Both the position numbers and the translations under genes were made by a program. From Schoenoplectus triqueter (lineage: Eukaryota; Streptophyta; Magnoliopsida; Poales; Cyperaceae), in contig CAXKVV010000421.1 in assembly GCA_964058805.1 (NCBI GenBank), positions 1 through 35,002 on the forward strand: a stretch of 35,002 nucleotides of DNA, given 5' to 3'. Shown one piece after another: positions 34,322 through 35,002 of the stretch. Numbering within the stretch: the first letter of the stretch is position 1; each line of letters begins with the position of its first letter. Under the pieces are notes generated by a model. That model was not told the origin of the DNA and did no database searches. It saw only the letters and a program-made list of their open reading frames with translations.

Positions 34322-34710
34322 ACTATGGTGATTTACAAAGCATAGATACGCTGTGTGCTTTGTGTTCTATTCTTAATTTTAAGTCAGATATGACCGATCA
34401 TAACCGTTCAATCTAATATTAATATTAAAATCTATTAGTAAACCAAAATTTATATATTTTATATTTTTTTGCTGTTTTTTCTGATGAGGAGAAAAATGAT
34501 TTGATCTGAAAATTCTGGTTCATCCAAAAATGACGATTTTCCCCTATCCAAAAAAATAGCAAATGAATTCCAAAAAATATATAATTTATTTTACTAATAG
34601 ATTTGAATATGGAGATTAGATTGAGCGATTTGGATCAATCATTTCTGACTTAAAATTAATAATAGAGCGCAAAGCACACAACACTCTTGTGCTTTGCAAA
34701 GCACCATAGC

Positions 34711-34712
<2 letters not shown>
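34322..34712. mobile_element. Foldback MITE 3 (CTATGGTG family)
   Basis: An imperfect palindrome. The left arm starts GACTATGGTGATTTACAAAGCA; the reverse complement of the right arm starts GGCTATGGTGCTTTGCAAAGCAC. Both then share GTGTGCTTTG.G.TCTATT, TTAATTTTAAGTCAGA, AT.GATC..AA.CG.TCAATCTAAT and AAATCTATTAGTAAA. The terminal CTATGGTGCTT...AAGCAC is the same as in foldback MITE 1 (15803), so the two belong to one family. It is bordered by (TA) sequence on both sides. Confidence 0.75.

Positions 34713-34788
<76 letters not shown>
34713..34788. repeat. Long (TA)n microsatellite
   Basis: About 37 uninterrupted TA units immediately next to foldback MITE 3. This is the longest TA tract in the window and likely to be length-variable. 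Confidence 0.95.
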
Positions 34789-34790
<2 letters not shown>

Positions 34791-35002
34791 ACCAGACAAT
34801 GATCTTTCATTAATCATATCCTTAATATAACAATTTTAATCAAAAAAATAATAAATATCACAAAGGCAAAAATCTTACATGACATCTGGTCAATGATCTC
34901 TTCTAGTAAATTTAAGAAAAAAAAAGTGCTTTCTTTGACTGGTCAAAAGTGCACCATACTAGTAATATGGTACTATGTCCAAAACAGTTTCATGGAGATT
35001 TC
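34789..35002. other. Window end, nothing recognised
   Basis: AT-rich sequence without coding signal up to the end of the window. Confidence 0.4.

Overview
The window is nuclear DNA of a flowering plant. It is AT-rich, its genes are split by GT-AG introns, and it carries three plant-type genes among many decayed DNA transposons (hAT, CACTA, small inverted-repeat elements), one LINE-like poly(A) tail and (TA)n/(GA)n/(TTTG)n microsatellites. I cannot place the species; nothing prokaryotic, organellar or viral was seen.

Layout. 1-2060: remnant of an hAT transposon whose transposase reading frame is broken. 2900-5200 (+): a six-exon gene for a plastid-targeted single-domain rhodanese of the STR10 type, with its active-site loop intact. 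5200-7850: intergenic, with a short tandem duplication and a decayed coiled-coil-like fragment. 7856-11574 (-): a five-exon gene for the membrane-anchored AAA+ ATPase of the Msp1/ATAD1 family (tail-anchored protein extraction at the outer mitochondrial membrane), with all motor motifs intact; its introns hold small MITE-like insertions. 11.6-25.2 kb: a gene-poor transposon block. It holds a 1.26-kb hAT deletion derivative that still encodes a transposase C-terminal fragment, two CACTA-like regions rich in GACACTA-type subterminal repeats, a foldback MITE, a LINE tail, and two complete copies plus one truncated copy of a hAT MITE rich in GGGTCG/CGACCC. 25.25-30.4 kb (+): a TILLER ANGLE CONTROL 1-like gene of the IGT/LAZY family, which sets shoot and branch angle. 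Its last 2.17-kb intron sits at the stop codon and contains a nearly perfect foldback element with arms of about 205 bp. 30.4-35.0 kb: intergenic, with a complete-looking non-autonomous CACTA element (TTA target duplication) and a third foldback MITE next to a (TA)n tract.

The three genes do not form a pathway; they are ordinary neighbours on a plant chromosome. Exon models were built by hand from splice consensus and reading-frame continuity: the rhodanese (226 aa), ATPase (374 aa) and TAC1-like (256 aa) models keep an open frame through every junction. The points most worth checking are the architecture of the terminal intron of the TAC1-like gene with its long hairpin, and a conserved non-terminal segment shared by two otherwise different CACTA-like elements.
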